From Planococcus ruber (GTDB lineage Bacteria; Bacillota; Bacilli; Bacillales_A; Planococcaceae), in NCBI RefSeq assembly GCF_022819085.1, contig NZ_JALHAG010000001.1, positions 1 through 64,000 of the forward strand: a stretch of DNA of 64,000 nt. The letters run 5' to 3'. The notes below the pieces were generated by a model, which did no database searches, had not been told where the DNA came from, and saw nothing but the letters and a program-made list of their open reading frames with translations. Position 1 is the stretch's first letter. Every line of letters starts with the position of its first letter. The position numbers and the translations under genes are program-made. Below, piece by piece: positions 8,212-17,616 of this stretch.

Positions 8212-9804
8212 TTAGTTTAGTTTTTCATAACCTGGCAATGTCAAAAATTCGGCAAAATCATTTTGCAACGTCAGCTCTGTAAACAATTCACGGGCTTCTT
8301 TAAAATGTCCTGAAAGGTAAAGGGCATCTCCGGCAGTTTCTTTGATCCTATTCGCTTCTTCTTCGATGATTTCATGGAACAACTCAAGCGTAATGTCACG
8401 GCCATCTTCTAACACGCCCCCCGGATGCCGGATCCACTGCCACACTTGGGACCGGGAGATTTCAGCCGTGGCCGCATCTTCCATCAAATGATTGATTGGG
8501 GCAGCGCCATTTCCCGACAGCCAGGAAGCGATATACTGGATGCCGACGGAAATGTTGGACCGCAAGCCTTCTTCAGTGATGCTGCCGGTCGGCACTTCCA
8601 CCAGAGCTTCAGCGCTCACTTGTACATCTTCCCGTTTTCGGTGGATCTGGTTTGGCGCCGGCATCAGTTCATCGAATTGCTCCATTGCTATTTTAACCAT
8701 TCCCGGATGGGCGACCCAAGTGCCATCGTGGCCATCCTTCGCTTCCCGCCGTTTGTCTTCAGCCACTTTTTGGAAGGCTGCTTCATTCGCTTCCGGATTT
8801 CCTTTGATTGGAATTTGCGCGGCCATTCCGCCAAGTGCCGGAGCGTTCCGCTTATGGCAAGTCTGGATGCATAATTGCGTATAAGCTCGCATAAAGGGAA
8901 CAGTCATCGTCACTTGCGACCGGTCAGGGAATAAATACTCCGGCCGGTTCCGCATGCGCTTAATGACACTGAAAATATAATCCCAGCGGCCGCAATTCAG
9001 GCCGGCTGAATGGCCGCGCAGTTCATATAAAATCTCATCCATTTCAAAAGCTGCGAGGATGGTCTCAATTAGCACTGTCGCCCGAATGGTTCCTTGTGGA
9101 ATGCCGAGCTCGTCTTGGGCAAAAACGAAAACATCGTTCCAAAGCCTCGCTTCCAAATGGCTTTCCATCTTCGGCAGGTAGAAGTAAGGGCCAGTGCCGC
9201 GCGCCATCAGCTCTTTCGCGTTATGGAAAAAGTAAAGGCCGAAATCGACCAAACTTCCCGAAACAGCGCGTCCATCAATCTCAATGTTCTTCTCGGATAA
9301 GTGCCAGCCGCGGGGACGGACCATCAAAACAGCCGTTTCTTCATTCAAGGAATATTTTCTTCCGGTGCCAGGCGCTTCAAAAGAAATCGTCCGCCTGACC
9401 GCATCCCGCAAATTGATCTGCCCGTCGATCACATTGAACCAATTCGGTGCGGTCGCATCTTCCAAATCGGCCATGAACATCTTCGCGCCGGAATTCAACG
9501 CATTGATCAGCATTTTCCGGTTAGTGGGCCCGGTGATTTCCACACGCCGGTCTTTCATATCGTCTGGCAGCGGCGCGATGGTCCACTCGCTTTCGCGGAT
9601 GTGTTTCGTTTCCGGCAAGAAATCGAGCGGCTTTCCGGCATCGATCTCCTGCTGGCGAAATTGCCGCCGTTCAAGCAAGCTGCGGCGCCTTTCATCAAAG
9701 TTCACATGCAGCTTTTCAATAAACGCCAGCGCTTCTGGAGTGAGGATCGTTTCCATTTCAGGCGTTACGGTATTTTTAATGGAGACATTCGGTTTCGTGA
9801 TCAA
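8212..9804 (-). CDS. aceB: Malate synthase A
   Basis: The 530-residue cytosolic enzyme condenses glyoxylate with acetyl-CoA to malate, the second step of the glyoxylate shunt. Family landmarks are all there: [19 protein letters not shown] near the catalytic C-terminal region and the [12 protein letters not shown] barrel segment. The length is normal for the A type. It starts at a TTG (9804) with AAAGGATGA just upstream; no in-frame ATG exists near it. It lies 13 bp downstream of aceA, an operon allowing growth on acetate or fatty acids. Confidence 0.97.
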   Translation of the reverse strand: MITKPNVSIKNTVTPEMETILTPEALAFIEKLHVNFDERRRSLLERRQFRQQEIDAGKPLDFLPETKHIRESEWTIAPLPDDMKDRRVEITGPTNRKMLINALNSGAKMFMADLEDATAPNWFNVIDGQINLRDAVRRTISFEAPGTGRKYSLNEETAVLMVRPRGWHLSEKNIEIDGRAVSGSLVDFGLYFFHNAKELMARGTGPYFYLPKMESHLEARLWNDVFVFAQDELGIPQGTIRATVLIETILAAFEMDEILYELRGHSAGLNCGRWDYIFSVIKRMRNRPEYLFPDRSQVTMTVPFMRAYTQLCIQTCHKRNAPALGGMAAQIPIKGNPEANEAAFQKVAEDKRREAKDGHDGTWVAHPGMVKIAMEQFDELMPAPNQIHRKREDVQVSAEALVEVPTGSITEEGLRSNISVGIQYIASWLSGNGAAPINHLMEDAATAEISRSQVWQWIRHPGGVLEDGRDITLELFHEIIEEEANRIKETAGDALYLSGHFKEARELFTELTLQNDFAEFLTLPGYEKLN

Positions 9805-9817
9805 TCAACTCATCCTT

Positions 9818-11107
9818 TCATTTCACCGATTGGAATTGGGCTGTTTCAGTCGAGCCTTTCATCGCTGTTGTCGAACTCGTGCCGCCGGAAATGATTTGGG
9901 ATACTTCATCGAAGTAGCCGGTTCCGACTTCACGCTGGTGGCGAGTAGCCGTATAGCCTTTTGCTTCGCTTGCAAATTCAGCTTGCTGCAGTTTCGAGTA
10001 GGCGGCCATGCCGTTGTCTTTATAATCATGCGCAAGCTCGAACATGCTGTGGTTCAATGCATGGAAGCCAGCCAGTGTAACGAATTGGAATTTATAGCCC
10101 ATCTTGCCAAGCTCCACCTGGTATTTTGCAATGGTTTCTTCATCGAGCTTCGCTTTCCAATTGAAGGAGGGCGAGCAGTTGTAGGCAAGCAGCTTGCCAG
10201 GGAATTTCGCATGGATCGCATCGGCGAATTGTTTTGCCTCTTCCAAATTGGGATGCGAAGTTTCGCACCACACTAAATCCGCGTAAGGGGCATAAGCGAG
10301 GCCGCGCGCAATCGCTTGTTCAATACCAGCTTTTGTCCGGTAGAATCCTTCCGGCGTCCGTTCGCCCGTGATGAATGGATGGTCAGCTGGATCGATGTCG
10401 CTTGTGATCAGGTCCGCTGCATCTGCATCGGTGCGGGCAATTAAGACCGTCGGTACGCCGAGCACATCAGATGCTAATCGGGCAGAAACCAAATTGCGGA
10501 CGGCATTCTGCGTCGGCTGCAAAACTTTCCCGCCCAAGTGGCCGCATTTCTTTTCCGATGCTAACTGATCTTCAAAGTGGACGCCTGCTGCACCCGCTTC
10601 GATCATCGCTTTCATCAATTCAAAGACATTTAACGGGCCGCCAAAGCCCGCTTCTGCATCTGCCACGATCGGTGCGAACCAATCAAATCCTTCATTGCCT
10701 TCGACGTTATCAATCTGGTCGGCGCGCATGAGTGCCTGGTTGATTTTTTTGACGACGGTCGGAACCGAGTCGACGGGATATAAACTTTGATCCGGATACA
10801 TTTGTCCCGCTGAATTGGCATCCGCAGCAACTTGCCAGCCGCTCAAATAGATCGCTTCCAATCCGGCTTTAACCTGCTGGACAGCTTGATTTCCGGTTAA
10901 TGCGCCTAAAGCGTTGACGAAATCTTTTTCGTGAATGGAGCGGAACAACCGCTCGGCTCCTTTTTTGGCTAATGTATATTCGATTTGAATGGATCCGCGA
11001 AGTTTCACAACATCTTCTGCGGAGTAGGGACGCTCAATTCCATTCCATCTGCTGTCCTGTTCCCAGCTCTTTTTCAATTCTTCAATTTGGTATTGTTTGT
11101 TGGCCAT
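9818..11107 (-). CDS. aceA: Isocitrate lyase
   Basis: Cleaves isocitrate to succinate and glyoxylate, the entry to the glyoxylate shunt. The catalytic signature EKKCGHLGG is intact and the 429-residue length is usual for Bacillales. An ATG at 11116 is also open, but AAAGGG is spaced 9 nt only from ATG 11107. It is the first gene of aceA-aceB. The upstream region carries a perfect 18-bp palindrome (11143-11160) about 36 nt from the start and a divergent LytTR regulator gene, so local transcriptional control is likely. No CcpA cre site was recognised. Confidence 0.97.
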   Translation of the reverse strand: MANKQYQIEELKKSWEQDSRWNGIERPYSAEDVVKLRGSIQIEYTLAKKGAERLFRSIHEKDFVNALGALTGNQAVQQVKAGLEAIYLSGWQVAADANSAGQMYPDQSLYPVDSVPTVVKKINQALMRADQIDNVEGNEGFDWFAPIVADAEAGFGGPLNVFELMKAMIEAGAAGVHFEDQLASEKKCGHLGGKVLQPTQNAVRNLVSARLASDVLGVPTVLIARTDADAADLITSDIDPADHPFITGERTPEGFYRTKAGIEQAIARGLAYAPYADLVWCETSHPNLEEAKQFADAIHAKFPGKLLAYNCSPSFNWKAKLDEETIAKYQVELGKMGYKFQFVTLAGFHALNHSMFELAHDYKDNGMAAYSKLQQAEFASEAKGYTATRHQREVGTGYFDEVSQIISGGTSSTTAMKGSTETAQFQSVK

Positions 11108-11142
11108 TTCATCCATCCCTTTCGAATAAAAAATTTTATAGC

Positions 11143-11160
11143 AACTGTATTAATACAGTT
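11143..11160. promoter_or_regulatory. Perfect 18-bp palindrome upstream of aceA
   Basis: AACTGTATTAATACAGTT is its own reverse complement and lies 36-53 nt before the aceA start. On the minus strand it is directly followed by GCTATAAAAT, a possible -10 region, so a bound protein would touch the core promoter. A second, shorter palindrome TATATTAATATA is at 11171-11182. Candidate binders are the divergent LytTR protein or an unlinked regulator. Confidence 0.6.
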
Positions 11161-11283
11161 TGTTTTGATGTATATTAATATATAACAGAATAGTTTGACT
11201 GTCCTGAATATTGGATAAAACACGTTATTTGCGGATAAAAGAAAAGATTTCACGACAAAGACATTTGAAAGGGGAATCGGTGT

Positions 11284-11934
11284 ATGGAAAAGCTGGCATT
11301 GGAACAAATGGGATTTATCATAGGAGATTGGATTCCGGAAGAAGCTTCAATCGCAGTTGCAGTAGATGGGCGTTACGTTTACTACAAGTCCGGAAAGCGG
11401 GAACTCAAAATCTGCATTGGCGACGAAGTGTTGCCGGGAAGTGTAGCTGACCGTACATATACAGAAAGAAAACGCATAGAAATGCTGGTCGAAGAATCTG
11501 TGCTTGGCGCTGCTTATTTTGGGATTGGCTACCCGGTTCAAGCAGCAGGAAAATCGGGGGTGCTTGTCATTATCCTCCCGCCGGACTACATGATCCGGCA
11601 AAAGCAGCCGGTACGTTTTCTAACTGGGAAAGTGGATGAGGCATGGAAACCGATACCGGTCGAACAAATTTCACATATCGAAAGCAGCCAAAAGAAGACG
11701 TGGTTTTATGCAGACGAAGAAGCTTATTGTTCAATCCATACTTTGAAGTATTTGAAAGATCGGCTTCCTGATTGGTTTTTGCCTATTCATCGCTCTTACA
11801 TTGTCAATATTTCCTACATCATGGAAATTTCCCGCGATTTTTCTTCCAATTATTTATTGACCATGAAAGATGGCTCGGTTCTGCCGGTCAGCCAAAACTA
11901 CACAAGTTCAGTGAGGGAACGTTTAGGATTTTAG
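11284..11934 (+). CDS. LytTR-family transcriptional regulator
   Basis: A 216-residue DNA-binding protein. The C-terminal LytTR domain (about residues 115-216) shows the hallmark stretch ISHIESSQKKTWFYADEEAY, then LPIHRSYIVNISYI and a SGS-like basic end. The N-terminal ~110 residues are not a response-regulator receiver: they lack the Asp pattern and read like a small sensor fold with two hydrophobic segments (LGAAYFGIGYPV, SGVLVIILP). It is divergent from aceA, and the cupin gene follows on the same strand. The natural guess is control of the glyoxylate operon in response to a small ligand; the target is inferred from position only. Confidence 0.8.
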   Translation: MEKLALEQMGFIIGDWIPEEASIAVAVDGRYVYYKSGKRELKICIGDEVLPGSVADRTYTERKRIEMLVEESVLGAAYFGIGYPVQAAGKSGVLVIILPPDYMIRQKQPVRFLTGKVDEAWKPIPVEQISHIESSQKKTWFYADEEAYCSIHTLKYLKDRLPDWFLPIHRSYIVNISYIMEISRDFSSNYLLTMKDGSVLPVSQNYTSSVRERLGF

Positions 11935-12001
11935 ATTTTTACCGTTTTAATCGAAGGGTTCAAGGGAAGAAGGGAGATAAGAAAGAAAAGGAGTGAAACA
12001 G

Positions 12002-12496
12002 ATGCCAGAAGAACAGTTTGTACATTTCGAAGATGATGGATCGATCCCGAATAACCCAAGGCTGCCGGTGGTTATTTATCCAGGTGCATTCCAAACGAAC
12101 CCAGAAGAAATCGAGGCGGCCTTTAACCGTAATGAATGGACCAATAGCTGGACAGACGGCGTTTTCAATTATCATCATTACCATAGCAACACGCACGAAG
12201 TGCTGGGTGTACGATCAGGTTCCGCTACAATCCAGCTTGGCGGAGAACAAGGGAAGCCGTTCGATGTCAGAGTGGGGGATGTTGTAGTTTTGCCTGCCGG
12301 AACCGGTCATAAATTGCTGGAGAGCACGGAAGATTTTCAAGTAGTCGGAGCTTATCCTGGCGGTCTCGAGCCCAATAAAAAATTGGGTGAGCAGGAGGAA
12401 CGCCCCGATGTACTCGAAGAAATTTTAAACGCCCCATTGCCGCAGCTTGACCCAGTGCACGGAGAAGACGGCCCGCTGCTGTCAACTTGGTCATAA
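12002..12496 (+). CDS. Cupin-domain protein, YjlB-like
   Basis: A 164-residue single-domain cupin. Motif 1, HYHSNTHEVLGVRSG, supplies His and Glu metal ligands, and motif 2, GDVVVLPAGTGH, supplies the last His, so a metal-binding barrel is expected. It resembles B. subtilis YjlB, whose reaction is not known. ATG 12002 is used because GGAGTGA is 8 nt upstream; a GTG at 11993 overlaps that site. It lies 67 bp after the LytTR gene and is possibly co-transcribed. Its end runs straight into a GC-rich repeat block. Confidence 0.8.
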   Translation: MPEEQFVHFEDDGSIPNNPRLPVVIYPGAFQTNPEEIEAAFNRNEWTNSWTDGVFNYHHYHSNTHEVLGVRSGSATIQLGGEQGKPFDVRVGDVVVLPAGTGHKLLESTEDFQVVGAYPGGLEPNKKLGEQEERPDVLEEILNAPLPQLDPVHGEDGPLLSTWS

Positions 12497-12780
12497 GAAA
12501 AGCGGAAACGGCCGTTTAGCCTCGACAAGCTTAAGACGGATTGCCGAAGCGGCGCTTTTTGCCGCACAGGCGAGACGGCTTAAGACCTCGAGAGGCTGGC
12601 CGTTGCAGCTGGACAATAAGAAAAGCGGAGGCAGCTCGCCAGCCGCGACAAGCGCTGGAAGGCTTGGCGGTAGTGGCGTCCCTTTGCCATTACAGACAAG
12701 GCTGAAGCGACCTCGAGCGGCTAGCTGCCGGAGTCTGGACAATAAGAAAAGCGGAAACGGCCGTTTAGCCTAACCGGACC
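12494..12780 (+). repeat. Tandem block of dispersed GC-rich repeats (two units plus a partial)
   Basis: Three unit heads TAAGAAAAGCGGA occur at 12494, 12617 and 12743, spaced 123 and 126 bp. The first and third go on with AACGGCCGTTTAGCC. Inner landmarks are CGACAAGC, AAGACCTCGAG or GACCTCGAG, and a tail GGAGTCTGGACAA or GCAGCTGGACAA. The block fills the space between the cupin stop and the aspartokinase terminator. Related copies lie at 1-85, 46960-47126 and 56628-56662. Similar intergenic sequences are, from memory, common in Bacillaceae and Planococcaceae. Open frames across it are not genes. Confidence 0.85.
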
Positions 12781-12783
12781 AGA

Positions 12784-12822
12784 AAAAAACGCCTCTGACA
12801 CAGGAAATGTCAGAGGCGTTTT
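12784..12822 (-). terminator. Terminator of the aspartokinase gene
   Basis: A 15-bp stem AAAACGCCTCTGACA (12786-12800 with 12808-12822) with a T-run on the minus strand. Confidence 0.9.
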
Positions 12823-12828
12823 CATGTA

Positions 12829-14193
12829 TTATAGCGCATAGGAAGGGGCAAAAAACTCATTATATAATTCTTTCAAGATTTTCTGTTCGTCTTTTTGAAG
12901 GACGCCGAACACCAGGCTGACTTCGGAAGAGCCTTGGTTGATCATTTCGATATTAGCGCCCGTCCGTGAGATGGCTTCTGTTGCACGGGCAGCGAGCCCC
13001 GTTGTATACTTCATGCCTTCACCTACTAAAACCACCATCGAAAAGTTGCTGTTTAAGTGGACATCATCTGCATTCAATTCAGTTTTCACACGGCTGACAA
13101 TGCGGAATTCTTTTTCGGGCGTCAATTGATGGCTCCGAATGATGACGGATAAGTTGTCGATACCGGACGGAATATGCTCATAAGAAACGTTTTCATCTTC
13201 GAGAATCTGCAGCAGCTTCCGGCCGAAGCCGACTTCCCGGTTCATCAAATATTTGCTGACGTATAAAGTGGAAAAGCCGCTGTCGGCTGAGATGCCAGTG
13301 ACCGGGCGTTTGGAATAATCCCTCTCGGCTACAATCATCGTTCCTTGGGCTCCAGGATTATTTGTGTTTTTGATGCAGACGGGCACAGAAGCTTTAAAGG
13401 CCGGCATTAATGCTTCATCATGGAGGACAGCAAATCCTGCGTAAGACAATTCGCGCATTTCGCGGTAAGTCATCAGCTCAATTTCCGCAGGGTTTTCAAC
13501 GATTCGCGGATTTGCTGCAAAGACACAATCCACATCTGTGAAGTTTTCGTAGAGATCCGCTCCAATGGCTGCCGATAAAATAGAGCCGGTGATGTCAGAT
13601 CCGCCGCGGTCGAATGTCCGCAGTTCTCCATCTTTTGTGAAGCCGAAAAATCCGGGGAAGACTGATATGGAGTTTTTGTAGCGCAAAGCCGACAAATTGT
13701 CATTTGAAACTGGCAGCGCTTGAACCCGCGCAGGTGCTTCGGTTACCACTAGCCCTGCATTTTTGGGGTTGATGTATTCGGCTTTCAGGCCGATAGCTGT
13801 CAAATAAGCTGCGACCAGTTTTGCGGAATTGTCTTCGCCGCTTGCTTTCAATTGGTCAAAAAACAAGGAAGGGTTTTCTTTGCTGAATGATAAACGGCCG
13901 GCAAGGTCAGCAGCTATAATCGCCATAATTTCGCTATCCAAGCCTAAGTCCGCTGCGATTTGTGCATAACGGTCTACTACTTTTTGGAGTGCAGGGGCCG
14001 TATCCTGTCCTGCTAATGCCGCCTCGGCTAAATCGATGAGCAGATCGGTTACTTTTGTATCGCCATCGAAACGTTTCCCGGGAGCCGATACCACAATCAC
14101 TTTTCGGGACGGATCTTCACGGATGATTGAGGCCACTTTTTTTAGTTGCTGAGCGTCTGCTACGGATGTTCCACCGAATTTACATACCTTCAT
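12829..14193 (-). CDS. thrD: Aspartokinase III (YclM/ThrD type)
   Basis: Phosphorylates aspartate, the first step towards lysine, threonine and methionine. At 454 residues it is the single-chain type, without the internal start used by the two-subunit DapG and LysC forms. KFGGTS at residues 5-10 is the kinase signature. The C-terminal part holds two ACT domains that bind amino-acid effectors. It is divergent from hom-thrC-thrB, so the first and the threonine-specific steps share one intergenic region. The symbol is by resemblance to B. subtilis YclM; some annotations use lysC. Confidence 0.9.
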   Translation of the reverse strand: MKVCKFGGTSVADAQQLKKVASIIREDPSRKVIVVSAPGKRFDGDTKVTDLLIDLAEAALAGQDTAPALQKVVDRYAQIAADLGLDSEIMAIIAADLAGRLSFSKENPSLFFDQLKASGEDNSAKLVAAYLTAIGLKAEYINPKNAGLVVTEAPARVQALPVSNDNLSALRYKNSISVFPGFFGFTKDGELRTFDRGGSDITGSILSAAIGADLYENFTDVDCVFAANPRIVENPAEIELMTYREMRELSYAGFAVLHDEALMPAFKASVPVCIKNTNNPGAQGTMIVAERDYSKRPVTGISADSGFSTLYVSKYLMNREVGFGRKLLQILEDENVSYEHIPSGIDNLSVIIRSHQLTPEKEFRIVSRVKTELNADDVHLNSNFSMVVLVGEGMKYTTGLAARATEAISRTGANIEMINQGSSEVSLVFGVLQKDEQKILKELYNEFFAPSYAL

Positions 14194-14229
14194 CTTATCA
14201 AGTCCTATCTGTTAATAGTGAATTTAGGG

Positions 14230-14258
14230 TTGTGTTAAATTTTATATAATACTATAAT
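14230..14258 (+). promoter_or_regulatory. Promoter of the hom-thrC-thrB operon
   Basis: TTGTGT (14230-14235), a 17-nt spacer, then TATAAT (14253-14258) fits a vegetative SigA promoter. The untranslated leader to the hom start at 14318 would be about 50 nt, with no obvious attenuator. Confidence 0.65.
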
Positions 14259-14317
14259 GTCTCTATGTAGAAAACAACTGTATTTTCACAGTGTACACAC
14301 CTTGGGAGGAATCGTCA

Positions 14318-15610
14318 ATGAAAAATGAAATTTCAATCGGCTTGCTGGGACTGGGAACGGTAGGGACCGGTGTAGCTAAAATTCTGCAGCAGCATCAGCA
14401 GGATCTCCACCATAAACTAGGCGTACCTGTCACCATTAAAAAGGTGCTGGTCCGAAACCATAATAAGGAAAGATTATCGAGTTTGGATCCGAACGTGTTC
14501 ACAACCGATATTCAGGAAATCTTGAATGATTCTTCCCTTGATATCATTGTCGAAGTCATGGGAGGCATTGACGGCGCAAAGAAAGCGATCGAAGAAGCGC
14601 TGAAGTCAGGCAAGCAAGTCGTGACAGCCAATAAAGACGTCATGGCAGAATACGGACATGAACTGTTAAAGCTTGCCGATGCAGAGAAATGTGATTTATT
14701 TTACGAAGCAAGTGTCGCAGGCGGCATTCCGATCATCCGGACGCTTGAGGATGGATTGGCTTCTGACCGAATTTCAAGTTTAATGGGGATTGTGAACGGA
14801 ACAACGAATTTCATCTTAACGAAAATGAAAAAAGAGAAGATGAGCTACGAAGATGCACTCGCAGAAGCGACGAAGCTCGGTTATGCAGAAGCGGATCCTT
14901 CTTCTGATGTAGACGGAGTGGATGCAGCAAGGAAAATGGTCATTCTTTCTTCATTAGCTTATTCGACGGAAGTCCACTTGGACGATGTTTTGGTAAGAGG
15001 CATGAAGGAAATCCAGGATGGGGATCTTGAAATGGCTGAAAAATTCGGCTACACCATGAAAATGGTCGGATCTTCGAAAAAAGACGAAGAAGGCATCGAA
15101 GTTTCTGTAGAACCGATTTTCCTTGCCAATTCACATCCATTAGCTTCAGTCAATAATGAATTCAATGCGGTATACATATATGGCGATGCAGTCGGTGAAA
15201 CCATGCTGTATGGCCCGGGGGCAGGTTCGCTGCCGACTGCGACTTCGGTTGTTTCGGATATTATTGCTGCTTGCCGCAATCTTCTAATGGAAGTCAACGG
15301 CAAACGCATGCATTCCGCACAGCATGAACGAGTCATTAAACCGGAAAACAGCCGGTACTCAAAATACTTCCACCGGCTGCTTGTAAATGACGAAGTAGGA
15401 GTTCTTTCAAAGCTAACTTCGATTTACAGCAAAAACAGTGCAAGCCTGCAATCCGTGATCCAAAATCCGGCAGGGCAGGAAGGCCAGGCGGAACTGATTT
15501 TATTGACGCATCAGATTTCACGGCAGCAGCATTTGGATGTACTCAAAGATTTAGAAGGAACGGCAAGCGTCATCAGCCATTACCGCATTGAAGGGGAGGA
15601 AACAGCATGA
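14318..15610 (+). CDS. hom: Homoserine dehydrogenase
   Basis: Reduces aspartate semialdehyde to homoserine with NAD(P)H in the cytosol. The 430-residue protein opens with the nucleotide-binding GLGTVGTG (11-18), has [12 protein letters not shown] and NGTTNFIL in the catalytic part, and ends with an ACT domain, probably for feedback control. The open frame starts 27 nt earlier, but GGGAGGA lies 7 nt before ATG 14318. It is the first gene of the threonine operon and overlaps thrC by 4 bp. Confidence 0.97.
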   Translation: MKNEISIGLLGLGTVGTGVAKILQQHQQDLHHKLGVPVTIKKVLVRNHNKERLSSLDPNVFTTDIQEILNDSSLDIIVEVMGGIDGAKKAIEEALKSGKQVVTANKDVMAEYGHELLKLADAEKCDLFYEASVAGGIPIIRTLEDGLASDRISSLMGIVNGTTNFILTKMKKEKMSYEDALAEATKLGYAEADPSSDVDGVDAARKMVILSSLAYSTEVHLDDVLVRGMKEIQDGDLEMAEKFGYTMKMVGSSKKDEEGIEVSVEPIFLANSHPLASVNNEFNAVYIYGDAVGETMLYGPGAGSLPTATSVVSDIIAACRNLLMEVNGKRMHSAQHERVIKPENSRYSKYFHRLLVNDEVGVLSKLTSIYSKNSASLQSVIQNPAGQEGQAELILLTHQISRQQHLDVLKDLEGTASVISHYRIEGEETA

Positions 15611-16668
15611 GATGGCCAGGATTGATTGAACAATACAAAGAGTGGCTGCCGGTAAGCGAAGCGACGCCGGCACTGACATTGCAAGAAGGAAATACACCTT
15701 TGGTGCATTTGGAGAAATTATCCGAAGAATGGGGCATCAACTTATACGTGAAATTGGAAGGAGCCAATCCGACGGGCTCGTTTAAAGACCGCGGCATGGT
15801 GATGGCTGTGGCAAAAGCAAAAGAAGAAGGAAAAACAGTTCTTGTCTGTGCTTCTACCGGCAACACTTCCGCTTCTGCAGCGGCATACGGTGCAAGAGCC
15901 GGCATGCGCACCATCGTCGTTATTCCGGAAGGGCGCATTGCACTCGGCAAACTGGCTCAAGCCAAAATGTACGGAGCGGAAATTCTTGAAATCAAAGGCA
16001 ATTTTGATGAAGCGCTGAAAATGGTTCGTGAAGTCGGACAGGAAGCAGGGATTGCACTTGTCAATTCAGTCAATCCGTATCGCTTGGAAGGGCAAAAGAC
16101 GATCGCTTTTGAAGTCATCGATCAATTAGGGCAAGTGCCGGATATTTTCGCACTTCCGGTTGGAAATGCAGGGAATATCTCTGCCGCCTGGAAAGGCTTT
16201 AGTGAATACTCCGAGAAAAAAGGAGCAAAACGCCCGGTATTACTAGGTGTTCAAGCAGCAGGCGCCGCGCCGATCGTCAATAATCACGTCGTGGAAAACC
16301 CGGAAACAGTAGCAACTGCTATCCGCATCGGCAATCCGGCCAGCTGGCAACTCGCTTTAAATGCACTGGATGAATCGAATGGGACGATACTCGCTGCCAC
16401 AGACGAAGAAATCCTAGAGGCCTATCAACTCCTTGCCTCTACAGAAGGCGTTTTTGCAGAACCTGCTTCTTGTGCATCGATTGCCGGCATAAAGAAACAA
16501 GTCGAAAGCGGCATGATTGAAAAAGGATCGACGGTTGCAGCTGTACTGACTGGAAATGGATTGAAAGATCCGGAAACGGCTATTTCCGTAAACGAACATA
16601 AAGCGCAGCTGGTCCCTGAAGATATGGAACGTTTTTGGGAGGATTTGAAAAAAGGAGTGAAATTATGA
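15607..16668 (+). CDS. thrC: Threonine synthase
   Basis: A PLP enzyme turning O-phosphohomoserine into threonine. GSFKDRGM carries the PLP lysine at residue 60; the [12 protein letters not shown] phosphate-binding loop follows ([14 protein letters not shown]). At 353 residues it is the usual size of the short Bacillus-type enzyme. It overlaps hom by ATGA and thrB by 4 bp, so the three genes are translationally coupled. GGGGAGGA precedes the start. Confidence 0.97.
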   Translation: MRWPGLIEQYKEWLPVSEATPALTLQEGNTPLVHLEKLSEEWGINLYVKLEGANPTGSFKDRGMVMAVAKAKEEGKTVLVCASTGNTSASAAAYGARAGMRTIVVIPEGRIALGKLAQAKMYGAEILEIKGNFDEALKMVREVGQEAGIALVNSVNPYRLEGQKTIAFEVIDQLGQVPDIFALPVGNAGNISAAWKGFSEYSEKKGAKRPVLLGVQAAGAAPIVNNHVVENPETVATAIRIGNPASWQLALNALDESNGTILAATDEEILEAYQLLASTEGVFAEPASCASIAGIKKQVESGMIEKGSTVAAVLTGNGLKDPETAISVNEHKAQLVPEDMERFWEDLKKGVKL

Positions 16669-17570
16669 AATGGAATGATTTCACTGTAACCGTTCCAGCT
16701 TCAACCGCAAATCTTGGTCCGGGCTTTGATTCGATTGGCCTGGCTCTTGACCTTCATATGACCATTCACGTTTCAGAAAATCCGGTTTGGATAGTCGAAT
16801 ATGCGGATGAAGAATATCGCCATCTTCCAAGCTCGTCAGACAACCTGATTGTGCAGACAGCTAAAAAAGTGGCGCAAAAATATGGGGAGCAATTGCCTTC
16901 AGCAAAATTGCTGATTGAGACTGATATTCCGTTAGGCCGGGGGCTTGGCAGCAGCGCATCAGCAATTGCGGGTGGAATCGAGCTGGCCGATTGCCTGCTC
17001 GGACTAAAGATTCCGATGCAGGAAAAAGTGAGGATCGGCACCGAAATGGAGGGGCACCCCGATAATATTTCTGCCTCTTTGCTGGGCGGCGCAACGATAT
17101 CGTACGCAAATGGGGAAGAACTCGCTGTCGTACACGTACCCAAAGTGGATATTGGAATCATCATTTTAGTGCCGCAGGAAGTTTTTTTGACAAGTGAGTC
17201 CAGGGGCTTGCTTCCGGAAAAATTGGACTATAAGGAAGCGGTCAGCAGCAGTGCGGCTGCCAATGTCGTTTCTGCCGCGATTGCGGGGGGAGATTGGCAG
17301 ACAGCAGGGCGCATGATGGAGAAAGACGAATTCCACGAACCATATCGAAAAGCAAAATTTCCTGGATTCGATGAAATTCGGTCCGTATGCAGAAAAGCCG
17401 GTGCTTATGGCGTGGCGATCAGTGGGGCCGGCCCGTCTCTTTTCGTCGTGACGGAAAAGGGAAAAGAGCACAGGTTGAGCCAGATTTTAAATAAGCAATT
17501 CACGCATTATGAATGCCTCTTAACTAAACCTTCTGAATCGGGGATCAAGTCCGTTCAGACCGTCCTATAA
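16665..17570 (+). CDS. thrB: Homoserine kinase
   Basis: GHMP-family kinase, ATP-dependent phosphorylation of homoserine. The protein has 301 residues. The family loop [16 protein letters not shown] binds phosphate; [15 protein letters not shown] at the N-terminus and the [12 protein letters not shown] region near the C-terminus complete the fold. ATG 16665 overlaps the thrC stop and has GGAGTGA upstream; the longer frame from 16635 is not used. It is the last gene of the operon, before a strong terminator. Confidence 0.97.
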   Translation: MKWNDFTVTVPASTANLGPGFDSIGLALDLHMTIHVSENPVWIVEYADEEYRHLPSSSDNLIVQTAKKVAQKYGEQLPSAKLLIETDIPLGRGLGSSASAIAGGIELADCLLGLKIPMQEKVRIGTEMEGHPDNISASLLGGATISYANGEELAVVHVPKVDIGIIILVPQEVFLTSESRGLLPEKLDYKEAVSSSAAANVVSAAIAGGDWQTAGRMMEKDEFHEPYRKAKFPGFDEIRSVCRKAGAYGVAISGAGPSLFVVTEKGKEHRLSQILNKQFTHYECLLTKPSESGIKSVQTVL

Positions 17571-17571
17571 C

Positions 17572-17616
17572 AAAAAGAAGGTCCAGGGGAATTTTCCCTG
17601 GACCTTCTTTTTTTAT
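17572..17616. terminator. Bidirectional terminator thrB / aldehyde dehydrogenase
   Basis: A 15-bp stem AAAGAAGGTCCAGGG (17574-17588 with 17596-17610) with A- and T-runs on the two sides. It serves the convergent threonine operon and the dehydrogenase gene. Confidence 0.9.

Noticed and set aside
9284-10276. Plus-strand ORF of 330 residues across aceB and aceA
   Set aside because: It runs antisense to two clearly conserved enzymes and across their junction, has no ribosome site, and its translation has Ser/Arg-rich shadow composition.
12447-12773. ORFs of 108 and 83 residues in the repeat block
   Set aside because: The sequence is non-coding dispersed repeat; the frames repeat with the units and have no translation signal.
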